Shown piece by piece: positions 13,233 to 61,116 of a stretch of 64,000 nt of DNA (its first letter is position 1; each line of letters starts with the position of its first letter). A program made the position numbers and the translations under genes. This DNA comes from Archilochus colubris. Lineage: Eukaryota > Chordata > Aves > Apodiformes > Trochilidae. The stretch lies in assembly GCA_023079485.1 (NCBI GenBank), contig CM041083.1:142614052-142678051 (forward strand), given 5' to 3'. The notes beneath the pieces are model-generated. The model ran no database searches and had not been told where the DNA came from. It saw only the letters and a program-made list of their open reading frames with translations.

Positions 13233-16200
13233 CCTGTATGTTATGAATACATAACATTATTCAGCATTACTAAGGGTAAAGAGCTTTAAAAATCATGACA
13301 TGTTTACACTTAACTTTTGGGTTGACTTTTCTTTTTTTTTTTTTTTGTAAATACACTTAAATAAATTGGAACAAACACCAAGATGTGAAGAAATCAGACT
13401 GATATATCATTGTTGCTTGAAGTCAAGGTTGAAGTGCAAAGGATGAGGATGTCCGTGATCCATACATTTCCCAAGCTCCATATTTTATCAGAGATTAAAA
13501 TAAAGAAAGCGCTTGGCATTCATTTAGAAAGCAACTCTAGTAAGAGTCACATTTCAAAGGATATGCTGTTGATTGCAATTCAAAGCAGAATTTAGAGCAC
13601 AGATTAGAGCTCTGAGCAAGAGGTCAAGGGACTAGCAAATATTGGGGTGGATTGGCTAGTACAAGACACAGACTGAACATATCAAGTTTAACCCTGTATC
13701 AATAGATAAATGTGGTATTTTGATTCTGAAGATTTTGGTAGAATCAGAAATCTGACAAAACGAAAGAATTTCCTGAGTGAAAACATGTATAGGGGTAAGT
13801 TTTACTCAGAAGAGTAAAACATTTCTAAATCAGTACAAGAAAAATTATCACAAAACTATACATCCTTAACTTCAGCTTTTCAAGGCAACATTACAGCAAC
13901 ATTTGCAAAAAAAGACAACCACAAGATGGCTCCTTTCATACGATGCTAGCAAAAATAGAAACCTATTCTGATAACGTAGACTGCTTAGTCTCTGAACTCC
14001 CTTTCATGAACAACTGAAACACCAGGCACCATCCTCTTTGACAAAAAGATGGTGCTACAACTGCTTTATTAAATCATGGTGTGGACAGAAGCTTTCTTAA
14101 ACAAGGACTAAAATCCTCATATACCAGCATAAAGGCTCACTGAACAGGGTGCATGCAGGTTTGAAGAACACTTGCCGGGCTCAGACATAGACATTTCACA
14201 CTCTTCACCTTTCTCAAGATTTTTCTTTTTTGTCTTTGTGAGAGGATATGGCTTTTTCCCCTTTATTAAGTAATTTTCCATGGAAAGATTTCCATATTAT
14301 TGGATTGTAAAATTATTACATGATTCATTAACTCCACACCATACATATGCAATCAAGCTACAGATTTAGTTGTTGTTGCTTTTAACATTTGAATAAACAT
14401 CACATAAACATAGCTTCAAGCTTCCATCCAAGTGCAGAACAGAACAGTACTTTGAGTAGGTAACGTGGTTCTTAACATAAGAATGTCTGATTTGATGGGA
14501 AAGGTTTGCTTGTTATACAGATCCCATACCAGCAGCCATGAATTCCCAGAATCACAATGTTCAGCACACCATGGCAGCTTTCTTCAGGCTGTGAGGGAGC
14601 TGACATTTTCATGATATCCTTTGCTTTCTTGACATCTTAAAATACCTTGCTATAGAACAGAAAGGACAGGAACACGTTGCACTTACCACTGCATAACGGT
14701 GGAGGAAGACAGCATCTCTAATGACATTTCAGCAGGAATTCAAGGAGTCACCACGTGAATTATTTAAACAGGAACCTGAGCAAAACAAGTCCATGCACTT
14801 GTGAGCTTTTTCAGATAAAAGTTTTTCACTGAATGCAATTAGTTAGGATTTCAGATTTACGTTCACCTTCAGTGTAAAGCTAAGTTGAGATGCCATGAAT
14901 TTTGACAGTCCTACAACCCTGCCAAGATACCCTACTTTTGAAGATAAGAACACTGAAGAACCTTTTTACTGCTGTGGTTCAGGCTCAATATAGCAGAAAA
15001 ATGGAAATGGTTCAGTATTGATTTCTTACAGAACTATGCTTTTTTACCACTGTGCTGGTATTTTGTCTCTCAAGAAATGTAAATTTTTAGTTGAAATTGG
15101 TAAGGAATGTGGGAACGAGAAAGGTATTTTGTCAAAGAGCCAACAACCATAATTAAATCTCTGACTTTTAGACACCAGACTTCTCAGTCAAGCATGGCCC
15201 AGATGACTCACATGTATCAAGAAGAGAATAGTTGCATGGAGGCAGAATAGACAAAGCCTTATGATGAACAAGGTCACTCTTCCCAGGCTCATAAAAGATG
15301 GCAGCTTTACAACTGTAGTGTAACAAATCTATTTTTATTTATTACCCACAAAATCACATCGTTTCCTTAGTAGTGAAGTTCTTTAAAAAGACTTCTTTAT
15401 GCATGAGTAAATACTTTTCTAATGAAATCTTGGTTTGCCTTGCAACCCAACCCTAGTTTATTTAATAGTGAGATAGCTTTCTCCAGGGAAGGCGTCAGAA
15501 ATGGGGGATGGGAAAGAAAGAAGTTGGCTCTGGCTACAGCTTGCAGCTGCTCTTTGCTACTGGCTTGCAATAGAGTAATACATCAGTAATTATTTGAAAG
15601 TCAGACAGATTCCCTGCTTTTCTTGCCAGACAAAACTCTGAGAACTGAGGACTGGGAAGGAGGATAAAGGACTTTCAGTTGACTGTTTTTCCACTAGTTT
15701 TTTTTTTTTCCGTGTTAGCAACTACTGCTGCTTTTAATTTTCTGATCTTTGTGCCTTCAGAGGCTTTGCATACTACACAAACTTATTTTTAGTAGTTGAG
15801 CAATAATGCTTTTAAGTTTATGAAATGAATTTTTACAAAATATTTCGCTATTTCTGCCAAGAATACTTTTAATTTTCTACTGTGTTTTAAGAGTGATTGC
15901 AACAGAACATTTAGTCTTTACTGAAGAAAGGTGAAGACAGCAAAAAATCTAGGTAAGAGAAACATATTTCAAGAGATACACCACTCACTTGTGGTTTCAT
16001 TAACCCAAGAAAGGAAGTAAACCCTAACCTTTGAACTAGTTCCTGAAAATGATGATTCAGAGCCTATTTACACTCAAAAAGGATGGAAAGTTCCCACCAT
16101 TGCTAAAATAAATTCATGGCATGTAAACAAATGTTTTATTTTCATCACAGTTCACAGAGTGTTTCAGAAAAAAAGGAAAAAAAAAATCAGTTTTAATAAC

Positions 16201-19200
16201 TCTCCTTTTGCAAAATCCCCCTCAAAGATTCCAGACAGGTAAATAAGCTTAAATACAAGTAGCTAGTATAATTCCTAACAGACTCATAACAGGATTTAGG
16301 AATATTATAGGAGGCAGCCAGCAACTCTGTGACAACCTTCTCCAAAGATAGGAGGTTTTATCACATTCATGACCAGACAAAATGCAAGGCGCTTCTTCTG
16401 TGACTGGGCACATCCATGCAAGTGACACTTAGAGAGGATTCATTTGGCAGAAGGTAGATGCCCAATGCAGCTTGAGAAGCCTTTGGACTCCCCAAGATCC
16501 CTACTAGCTCTGTGCAGGCACGGCAGGGGACCCGTGTGACACCGATACCTTCCTGCAGCAGCAGCTGCCAACAGGGAAGAGTGCCCATGGGCATCTCAAA
16601 TGGCACCAGACTTACACTGGAGGCAACTAAATAAAGCCCTAAGTGGTAACCAGTGCAAAGGATTTGCATGAATTATGTATTCAGTGAAATGCTACAGCAT
16701 TTTTTTAACAAAAAACAAAACCCAAACAACCCTCACTTTGTTCCATACAAGTTATTATAAAATGCTTCATATTCAACCTGTCTGAAAAGAAAAACAGGCA
16801 AATACAATTTATTTGTACCAGAATGACACAGAGAAAAAGCTGTACACTAAAGTTACCTAAGTCAGCAAATTCCTTTTTATAAAACATTTTTAAAAATTAT
16901 TTATTTTCTAAATTTATACTTGTTAGACTCTATCGAATATCCAAGAGGTCCTCATTTACAGATTTTTCTTTTCAGCCTTTAGGCAAAAGAGCATAGACGA
17001 GCAAACTGAGCTAAAATAAATCTTCTGGTACTTCCTTTTGCCTATAAATTCCTATGTGTCTTTTTCTGTTTCTTTCTTCAGGGAAATTTAGTTCAGGTGA
17101 ACAACCAACAAAACATGAAGTCTACCTCGTGGATCTGACAGAAACAGAAACAAAGTCTCTTCTTCCCTGAGATGAGATGAAATGAATGTAAATAGGCCTG
17201 CAAATAGCTATTTTTTTTTCAAATACACGAAAATGTGAGCTACTAAATTTAGTAGGTGAATTCTTCTGAGTCATAAAAAACCAGGAATCTGTTTTTTGTG
17301 AAAATAATACTGTAAGCATACTATTTATTGCGTTCCATTGAAGAATGTCAGTTTGCCAAACATAATAAAGCTAAAATGTCTTCATACAAACCAGAAAATG
17401 CAAAGAACCTGAGATGCCATGTATTACTGCATCCCTTTTTTCATAAAAGGTTGTAAATCACAGTTTAACCCATGACTGTCAATATGTGCAAACAGATCAT
17501 CATACCAGCTATATTTACCAGAAGAGCCCAATCTATAATCTAGAAAGAAATTAGAACCATGTAACAGACTTATATTACATTATTCTGATCTTTTGGACAA
17601 AAAGATTGTAAAAAATATCTTTTAAGATGTTTACAGTTCCATACAGAAGCACAAAAGAATTATAATTGAATTGTAATGAACCATTTAAAAAGTTACAACC
17701 AAACTCCCATGTCCCCAGTTCCACATATGACAGCAGTTAAAGAAAACATTTTAATTAATATATAATTGATTTTCTATTAGAATTAAGCTACAAAACCCAT
17801 TGCTAAAATATAATTAGAAAGAATAAATAATGTATATTCTATATAACATATAATAAAATAAAATGGTTGACCTCATAACAAGGAATCTAGTCACAAAACT
17901 AAGATACCAGGGTTCAATTCCACATGCAGAATTCCTTCTTAGCATTATTAAAGCTTCTTCCCTTCTCTGCATTCTACTTTCCTCTTTCTAAAAGAAATGC
18001 AACAGCATTTGTTTATCTTGCAGGAAGTGGTAGAAAGTTCATAAAGACTGTGTCCTTAAGGAAACAAGATACACTACTACCTTTATTTGTTATGTCAGTC
18101 TCTCTATCCCAGTATGAGATAAAAAACCACATGCAAATCTTGAGTATTCCTCTTCTTAAGTTCAGGAATATTTAGTACTTGCTCATCTTCACTATAATGC
18201 ACAGGATTTTAATATTTATTGCTTTTTATGACAGTCATAAACAGTATTTTGTATACACAATACATATGAACAAGTAGCCTGTTTTCAGCCTAAGAGAACA
18301 TATTCTTCAATACCAGGCATTCTGGTGATGATACTTTTATATCATAAGTTGTGGGTTTAGGATTTTTTTTTTAACTGTTTTATCATATGGGACCTTCATT
18401 ATTTAATTCAAAACCAAAGCATACTTATGTAAAGTGTTATCAACTACTTAGCTATGTATGGGGCAAAAAAAATCCACATAACCCAGAAAGAGAAGTAGAT
18501 ATAGGATGATATACTCTCGGAGCTTGTGAAAACAAAGCCCAGACCTAACATAAGATGAACACTTCTTTGTAAGGCCAAGAACAATGTACTGAACAGAAGG
18601 TTGCTGCAGCTGAAAGTACTCCCTCCTCTGGCCAAAGGATTTAGATTTCTGGTCGGTCAGTGTCACTATCTAGAAAGGAGTTTATCTGTAATCCATTCTT
18701 CTTTATACATTAATCTGAGATCTATAACTTGGCAGCATTGTTGGATACAAGTGCTGCAGTACTTGTACAGTACAAACTCTGCAGTAACTCCTAGTGCTGA
18801 AATTCCACATCTGTATATTCATACCACTGTTGTATTTTTACCTCAAAACTCTTTGATTAACGGAGCTTACCACCACCCAGGATATGGTCTTATTATTCCC
18901 ATTTTGCAGACTGAAAAACCTAATGAAACAAGCTTCTGTGGTTTAAATATGGACACAATGAAGAAGACTGCTAAGGTCAAAATAAGTTTCAGAAAGCAAG
19001 CTTTCCATCTTGATGGAATCTCTAAGATGGAGATGGAATGAGATGGAATCTTATCTCTGTCTTGATACTTCTATAAGAATATAACCACATTTAAAGTTAA
19101 TATTTTTTATCAGTTCATAGTTAAATACAAAAGTTCTAGGTACCAGACTTGTACTGCCTGTACTAAGTATAGAGAGTTGTATGTTAATTATTAGTTGACT

Positions 19201-20739
19201 GTCAAGATAAGAACAAAACTTCCAGAATACAAGAAAGGTGATTTGGTTTTATTTTGTTATAATTGTTACAGCCTTGATGCACTGTTTCTAGTTCAGGCCA
19301 CTACTTTTTTTAAGGAAAATCGGAAGGCAAATCTTCTTTGCTGCTGCAACAGCATTTGGAAAGCACCTTCTCTATATTAGTACATTACAACACAACCAGT
19401 AACTAACTCAGTTATCAACACTTTTCCACAGTGAATGAATTCCCAAGTCACCCCACTCAAGACTAAAAACCTAGTCCATATTCTAATTCCTTCTCTAAGA
19501 TTTTACAAATGCACAGAAAGACTATTTGCTGCAGGAGGTGTATGTCAAGGGGGCCATTCATGGTGGATTGTATTTTCAGGGTCCAGTTCTTCCTGCTTGC
19601 AAGGAAGGTGGTTTGCTTTGTGTTAAAATCTTATCTCAAAGGTCTGGATATTGTATACACACAGTTTTAGCTATGCCAAAATCCAAATTCAAATAAATGT
19701 GAGGAAAGCCTACTGAACCAAAAGTCATACTTTTTATATAAAGCCACAGCTGGGGAAAGTTTCAGCAAAAGCTGGTAACAGGGATAGCACAGGAGTCCAT
19801 AGTTTCCCACGTAAAGAACAGGAAAAGCTAGTTTAAAAAAACCCAAACATTATTATACATCAAATGACCAGTTGAATCAGAAAAGTAATTGAATAATAAA
19901 TTGAAATAAATATTTTTTCCAGATACTAGTTTCTACCATCACAATACAAAATACAGGTTTCTGATGTACAAAATCTAGTTCTAAAAATACTTACATTTTC
20001 TTTCTTCCTGATAAATTAGAACTTCTATATTAAATAAAGGAATTTCCCAATACCTTAATAATAAATTTAACTTAGAAAAGCCTGTGAATTGCATAGGTCT
20101 CTTCATACTTTTAACAGGATATTTGTACCTTCTTTGCCCCTGAACGCAACTGCTGGCTCGCATCACTCAATAGATTATACTGAAAGAGGAATATCCCTCA
20201 GTTTAAGGGGATAAATGTACTCAGATGTATGCAAACATTACCACCAATTGAATTTTACTGCTGTCAGAAAAATAGCTTAGAAATACTTTCAACAGAAAAT
20301 AATAAGGGATAACCAACAAAAGCTGACTTAAGTTTCGGTGGAGTCATTAAACCTGACAGGATTCTAGCTGCAATTAAAAATTTGGCACTATCTTCTTAAT
20401 CAGTCACTAACCAGGTTATCCTTTGATTTGCAATCCATTCTGCAGCAGAAACCCAAAGCGATATCCAAGTACTGAGGGTTAATGGCTTTAGCTGGAAAGC
20501 ACTTACATGGAGTATGGAAACAACGCGACTGAATATTCAGATACGCGGTCAGGGCCTCAAGCAAGGAAACGTATCATACACTCCAAGTCTCTTTGAGTTG
20601 GGGGGGGGTGTCTGCTCAGGTGAACAAGACTGCTTGGTATCTGCAGGAGGGCTTGAGATGGGGTGTGCTTTGTTTCCATCAGATCTGCTTCCCCCTGTGT
20701 GTTTTTTACACAGATAAACATCTTCTCTCAACTCCTGTC
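13233..20739. other. intergenic 5' flank of ANKRD10, no gene recognised
   Basis: About 7.5 kb of AT-rich DNA. A T run lies at 13331-13346, another near 15699-15709, and AT-dense DNA at about 17740-17870. A more GC-rich patch at about 16380-16640 stands out from its surroundings, with no recognisable motif. The 146-codon + frame 18601-19041 is unremarkable. A G run lies at about 20601-20609. Confidence 0.6.
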
Positions 20740-20943
20740 GCTAACCGCAGAGGTACTCTAGGAACCCTACCCAGTGCCCGCTCAGATCAGCAGCGGATCT
20801 TCAGGGGAGGCCGATTCCGCTACCCACAGCACAGGCTCAGAAACGCCGCCGGCAGATTCCACCTGCGCGGGGGAGACAGCAGCGAAACCACGAACCTTTC
20901 CTCTCGCCCCGCGTCGCCGAGGGGCTTTCCCCGGCGTGCCTAG

Positions 20944-56561
<35,618 letters not shown>

Positions 56562-57135
56562 ATGGGTGACCTTTGTATCAAACCCATACTGAAATGGCTA
56601 CCAAATGAATCTGGGGGGATAAAAACCTCACATAGCATTAAATTTGAAGATTGCAACTTACTGCTATTTTTACACTTTGTTTATATGAAAAGTAAACCTT
56701 TAATTCGACAGCCTTATACAATAGTTGTAGTTTGTTGCATGTATGGGGCTTATATAGTGATAAAATAGGTGATGTTATGATGGAATGTTAATTATTTTAA
56801 TTTTTTTTATTATGGAATGTTCTGGTTTTGTAATTTTTTATTTCTAGGCTTGTGAACACTATCTTTCCCTTTTTAGAGGTGTTTTCCGTTTTATTAAGAC
56901 AACGGTTAACTGAATTTTGTGAAGAAAATGTTACATAATGTGCATCACTTAGAAGTAAAGGTTTTTCTTTTCCATATCTTCTGCTGAAGCTATGGTAGCA
57001 ATATCAATGCCAGCTATCACTATGCAAAGTTGAAAGTGGCAATCTTCTGGAGCTTCTCTGACTTTATAGTTTGTACAACCGTTTGGTATTATTAGATGTT
57101 CATCTTCAAATTTTTGGAACAAGTTGTTTAGGAAA

Positions 57136-57146
57136 AATAAAATAAA
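57136..57146 (+). terminator. proximal poly(A) signal pair in the ANKRD10 3' UTR
   Basis: Two overlapping AATAAA hexamers start at 57136 and 57141. The sequence downstream to about 57200 is not clearly GT-rich, although T/G-rich sequence follows near 57210-57290. Use of this site would give the shorter 3' UTR. Confidence 0.5.
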
Positions 57147-57767
57147 ACAAATAAGCAACGACAGAATCGGAAGGAGTTCCCGTTTCCCTTTCTGTAGCGT
57201 AGAAGTGCTTCCTGTTGTTGCTGGGCTCTTGCATTTTAGAGTGGGGGAGTGGGGTGCCTTTGTTTGGTGGCAGTGGGGTGTGCCTCAGGTTAGTTCTGCA
57301 TTCGTGAGGGTTTTCTTTGGCTTCTCTCCTTTATGTGTGTGCTTGATATTTTACCATAGCTCACAGACCGGAGGCATGTTGGCACTGTTCTGCTTTGTAT
57401 GCAGTTTAAAATTGCTGTTACTTGTTATAGAATTTGCCAAGTCGAGATATTTAAGTTTGACTGTCTTGGATATACATTTATTGTCCTTTTTTTGTTTTGG
57501 TTTGGTTTTTTTGTTTTAACATATGCTTTGAAGATGTAATGTTGTGTACTCTTTGGGCTATGCTCACGGAAAATACATTGTATTTAAAGCTTAATACATA
57601 AAATTCATGTAAGTGCACTATATGAGCACTAATAATATAAGTTGCTGCTTTGTGTTATGATAAGTGAAGAGTGGGGAAGAATATGGTAAATGAGATAAGC
57701 CCTTGGAATTGTGTTGATTTTTTTGTTCTTGTTTTGTTTAAAAAGGGACCTTTACAAATTGGAATTT

Positions 57768-57779
57768 AATAAAAATAAA
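57768..57779 (+). terminator. distal poly(A) signal pair, likely main ANKRD10 3' end
   Basis: AATAAA occurs at 57768-57773 and again at 57774-57779, followed 10-20 nt later by ACATT and then a T-rich element (ATTTTGTTTA, near 57800-57810). That is a normal arrangement for cleavage at about 57790-57800. No comparable signal follows before the CR1 at 58143. Confidence 0.7.
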
Positions 57780-57795
57780 CATGTTACATTGTATC

Positions 57796-58142
57796 TGAAA
57801 ATTTTGTTTAGACATACTTTATTGGTAATTTGAGCCTTTAAAAAGCTCTTAAACAGGTTTCTCCATAATCTTTCTGAATGCAATTTAGGATTTCTTAATT
57901 TTGTCAGTATGTGGGAGCAAATGTGAACAGCCCAGTAACTGGGCTTGACTGACTCACAGAAACACTGTGTGTGAAGGTTGTTCTGCTCTTGAACTCCAAA
58001 AATAGGATGAAAATACTGTTCATCTGATTTTCATGGAAATTCTCCTTCAAACATTTTTAGGCAAAAGGCAATAGACTTAAAACAGAAATGAGCATTTAAA
58101 TAGATTTTACACTCTTACGTGCTTCACCATCTATGTCCAAGA
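57796..58142. other. intergenic spacer after ANKRD10
   Basis: AT-rich sequence between the presumed 3' end and the first downstream CR1; nothing recognised. Confidence 0.6.
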
Positions 58143-58435
58143 TAGAATCATGAAATCCCAGAACAGTTTGGTTTGGAAAAGACCCTAAAGATGACCCAGT
58201 TCCAAACCCCTGCATGGGCAGGGACACCTCCCACTAGTTCAGGTTGCTCCAAGCCCCATCCAGCCTGGCCCGGAACACTTCCAGAGAGTGGGCAGCCACA
58301 GCTTCCCTGGGCAAACTGTGCCAGTGTCTCACCACCCTCACAGCAAAGAATTTCTTCTTAATATTTAACCTAAATCTCCCCTCTTCCAGTTTAAAACCCC
58401 TTGTCCTGTCACTACACGCCCTTGTGAAAAATCCC
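58143..58435 (-). mobile_element. CR1 LINE 3' end fragment, downstream flank
   Basis: The + strand reads TAGAATCATGAAATCCCAGA, GGGACACCTCCCACTAG, GGTTGCTCCAAGCCCCATCC, CACCACCCTCACAGCAAAGA and TTTAAAACCCCTTGTCCTG. It belongs to the same subfamily type as 48333-48535 but reaches further 5'. Confidence 0.93.
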
Positions 58436-60877
58436 AAGCATAAAGCCAAGTTACAAGTCGCTAAGGAGCTTCTGCTGTTCTGCTTAAAATTGTTCCATAT
58501 CCAAACGAGCTGCCTGATAAGAATGTCCTAAACACAAAACCTAGAATGAAAAAGGAATCCTTGCTGTCCCATGTGCCAACCCATGGCACAAGCTTTCATC
58601 AGCAAAGCACACTTTCTGAAGTACAGCCTTGCACACTTACTTTTCTCCCCTTATTTTGGGCCCAAACAATTTCTTCCAGTCAGTGAAAAACTACCCGCTT
58701 GAAGGGGTGGGGGGAATCACACACAAAAAAACCCCAAGCCCACCACAATGAAAACCCAAGAGCAGTCAGTCTTTCAGCAGCACAGTCCTGCCCAGCTTGT
58801 CATCTGTGCTGGCATAGCCAGTGCAATGTGTCCTTCATGTGTCCTTTACACCCCTTGACCTCCCGGGCACGTGGGGCATTAGCAACAGGAGGGTAAGGCA
58901 GCTGGTGCCATGAGACATGACACAAGCTGCAGCTTCCCACTAGCATCCTGAGGGATTTGCTTCAGGGTGGTTACTACCCTGATGTTCTTCTAAATTGTGT
59001 TTTCTAGGGGTCTTTGTGTCCAAAAAAAAAAAAAAAATTGCCCACAAATTTCTGACATAAGGGAATTTTCTTGGGATTTGCTTCTGAATCTCAAGTATGG
59101 CTTCATAAAAAGTTATGGCTGAAAGAAGTACCTTAGTTCTCCAAGAAGGAAGACCTGGACATCTTGGTTTGGGGACAGGTGAGCTGGAGATGAGTGAGAA
59201 AGGAAAGGCAGAGGAAGCTTGGGAAGGGCAGGGCAGCAACCCTGCTGCAGCCAGAGAGGCAGTAGTGGAAGATGGCACTGAGCAGCACCCGACTTCACCA
59301 CTGCCACTGGCCTGAGACCTGCCTAAACCAGGACAAGAAAAAGAAAGAAAATAAAAATTAAAAAAATAATAATAAAAAAAATAAATTAAAAAGCAGGTTT
59401 GCTGTTCCTGGCACTTGGTAACTGCGTTTCTGCTACCCCGCTTAATGACTCCCAGATACTTCACACCTCTCCTTCCGTTCCTGGAGTTTCCTGTCTCAAA
59501 GGGGTGACAGCTGCTTACAGGCGAGGATCAAAAGAACTCTGGTTTAAAGCAGATGGTTTATTTTAAAAAAGCATATCTGGCTGTAATATATATATATATA
59601 TTTCATGCACTACAGCAGTTCGTAACAGTGCCAGATGCTTGGAATATCTAAATTAAAAGCTTTGCTGTGATCAGAATTGTACTTTTTCTATAAATAGCAC
59701 CCCCCAAGAAAAGCGTAATGAGTGACTTGTGGTACAAGAATAAAAGTTAGGCATCTTCACTCCCTCCAAAAAGCACAAATTTTAATGAGTAACTTCTTGC
59801 TTCTGTGTGACTCAGCTGCACAAGCAGGACTGGGTGACTCTTGCCAACTCAATTGGAATCAGCCTGAGCTGGCTGAAGTGCAGGCAGGAGACACGCGTTT
59901 GACATTGAAGTCAAGTGCCCTGGCTTGATCACTAACCTTAACAGTGTTCTATAGGGAAAATAACTAAATACCTATAGCTGAGCAAAATCCCAGCCTTCAG
60001 AGAATGATTTTGCTTCTTGCTGGTGTAGAATTGTAAGTTAAAATGGAAAAATGAGTCTGAGTTTCTCTTCCTGCAAAGGCAGGATGTAATCTCAGCACAG
60101 AGGATATAGCATGTATTAATAGAGCTCTTCTCTTGATGTTACTGAAAGGTCAGGCATTGTTTGTTAGTGTCAGCCAGCAGCTCAGTCCCACCAAAGACAC
60201 CTGTGCTTTCCTGTGACAAAGGTAAACTTCATGGTGTCTGCAGGTTTTGCCAGTTATTATTTGGGGAAGGAGGGGCTGGCATTTGTTTGCTTTTTGAAAT
60301 GCTCACTGTTTCTAAAGGGTGTTGCAAATTAGACCAAGTCCTCCATAAGGTTAGGTATGTAGCTTGGAATCTTGCTTTATTCTGGTTGATATTTGACATC
60401 TTCTATAATGAATTGTATTTTCCAAAAATCAGTACCAAAAAGACAAAATATAAAAAATCAGATAGGTACACAATGTTAGAAGACTCAAGCAATAAGGATA
60501 TGCATGATGCAGAGCACTTAAATCATAGTTCCTGGGATCAAGCAGCTCCCTTGACAATAAGACATCCAAATAGAAAATTCTGTAAATTCTAAGAAGTATA
60601 AAACCTTTCACATGTTATTTTTATATATATATATATGTATGTATATACACATACACACATGCACACACATATATATAGTGTAGCTGATAAAATGCCTAGG
60701 CAGTTATTTACTGGACTCTATTTATAGCTGGTATTTCAAATCTTGATTTTCAACTGAAATTCTGGTTTTGATCAATCAGGGATGTGTTTTCTATTAGCTG
60801 CTGAGTTGGACACTGTCACACTAGGAACTGCCCCCCTTTGCCAGATAGATTTTTCACTCCTTATCTTTGGAGCCTCA
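58436..60877. other. intergenic 3' flank, no gene recognised
   Basis: Mixed composition. A run of A lies at 59022-59036, an A/T-only low-complexity stretch at about 59332-59395, a TA run at about 59585-59601 and a compound TA/CA repeat at about 60621-60676. The 143-codon + frame 60161-60592 and the 174-codon - frame 58940-59464 show no recognisable domain; the latter runs through the low-complexity stretch. Confidence 0.6.
60621..60676 (+). repeat. compound TA/GTA/CA microsatellite
   Basis: TATATATATATATG, TATGTATATACACATACACAC and CACACACATATATATA in succession. Confidence 0.9.
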
Positions 60878-61116
60878 TCATAGAATCATAGAATCATAGA
60901 ATTAGCCGGGTTGGAAGGGACCTCAGAGATCATCTAGTCCAACCCTTGACCCACCGGAGCAGTTGCTAGACCATGGCACTGAGTGCCACATCCAGTCTTT
61001 TTTTAAATGTCTCCAGGGACGGAGAATCTACCACCTCCCCGGGCAGTCCATTCCATAGCCTAATCACTCTCTCCGTGAAGAAATTCTTTCTAATATCTAA
61101 CCTAATATCTATCCTG
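60878..61116 (-). mobile_element. CR1 LINE 3' end, young-looking copy
   Basis: It starts with three clean TCATAGAA octamers on the + strand, then GGGTTGGAAGGGACCTCAGA, GCACTGAGTGCCACATCCAG, ATGTCTCCAGGGACGGAG and TCTCTCCGTGAAGAAATTC. It closely resembles 33128-33400 and is 5'-truncated near 61116. Confidence 0.95.

Larger units (their letters stand above)
56562..57795 (+). other. ANKRD10: ANKRD10 3' untranslated region
   Basis: This is the AT-rich sequence after the TAG at 56559-56561, with the 3' end placed by the AATAAA pair at 57768-57779 and the following CA/T-rich stretch. A proximal overlapping AATAAA pair at 57136-57146 predicts a shorter form with about 600 nt of UTR. A T-rich low-complexity run lies at about 57486-57520. 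The 131-codon open frame 57124-57519 begins inside the proximal signal and is judged fortuitous. Confidence 0.75.

Noticed and set aside
1..20739. Exons of ARHGEF7, expected upstream of ANKRD10 in amniotes
   Set aside because: No RhoGEF, SH3 or other familiar coding segments are seen; the neighbour probably lies beyond the window.
57124..57519. 131-codon + frame in the ANKRD10 3' UTR
   Set aside because: It starts inside the proximal poly(A) signal, ends in a T-rich run giving a Phe/Leu-rich tail, and has no familiar motif.
59022..59036. A run as the tail of a processed retrocopy
   Set aside because: No poly(A) signal and no coding-like sequence lie upstream on the + strand; treated as simple sequence.
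58940..59464. 174-codon - frame downstream of the gene
   Set aside because: Part of it is the A/T-only low-complexity stretch read as Phe/Tyr; the rest is unremarkable.
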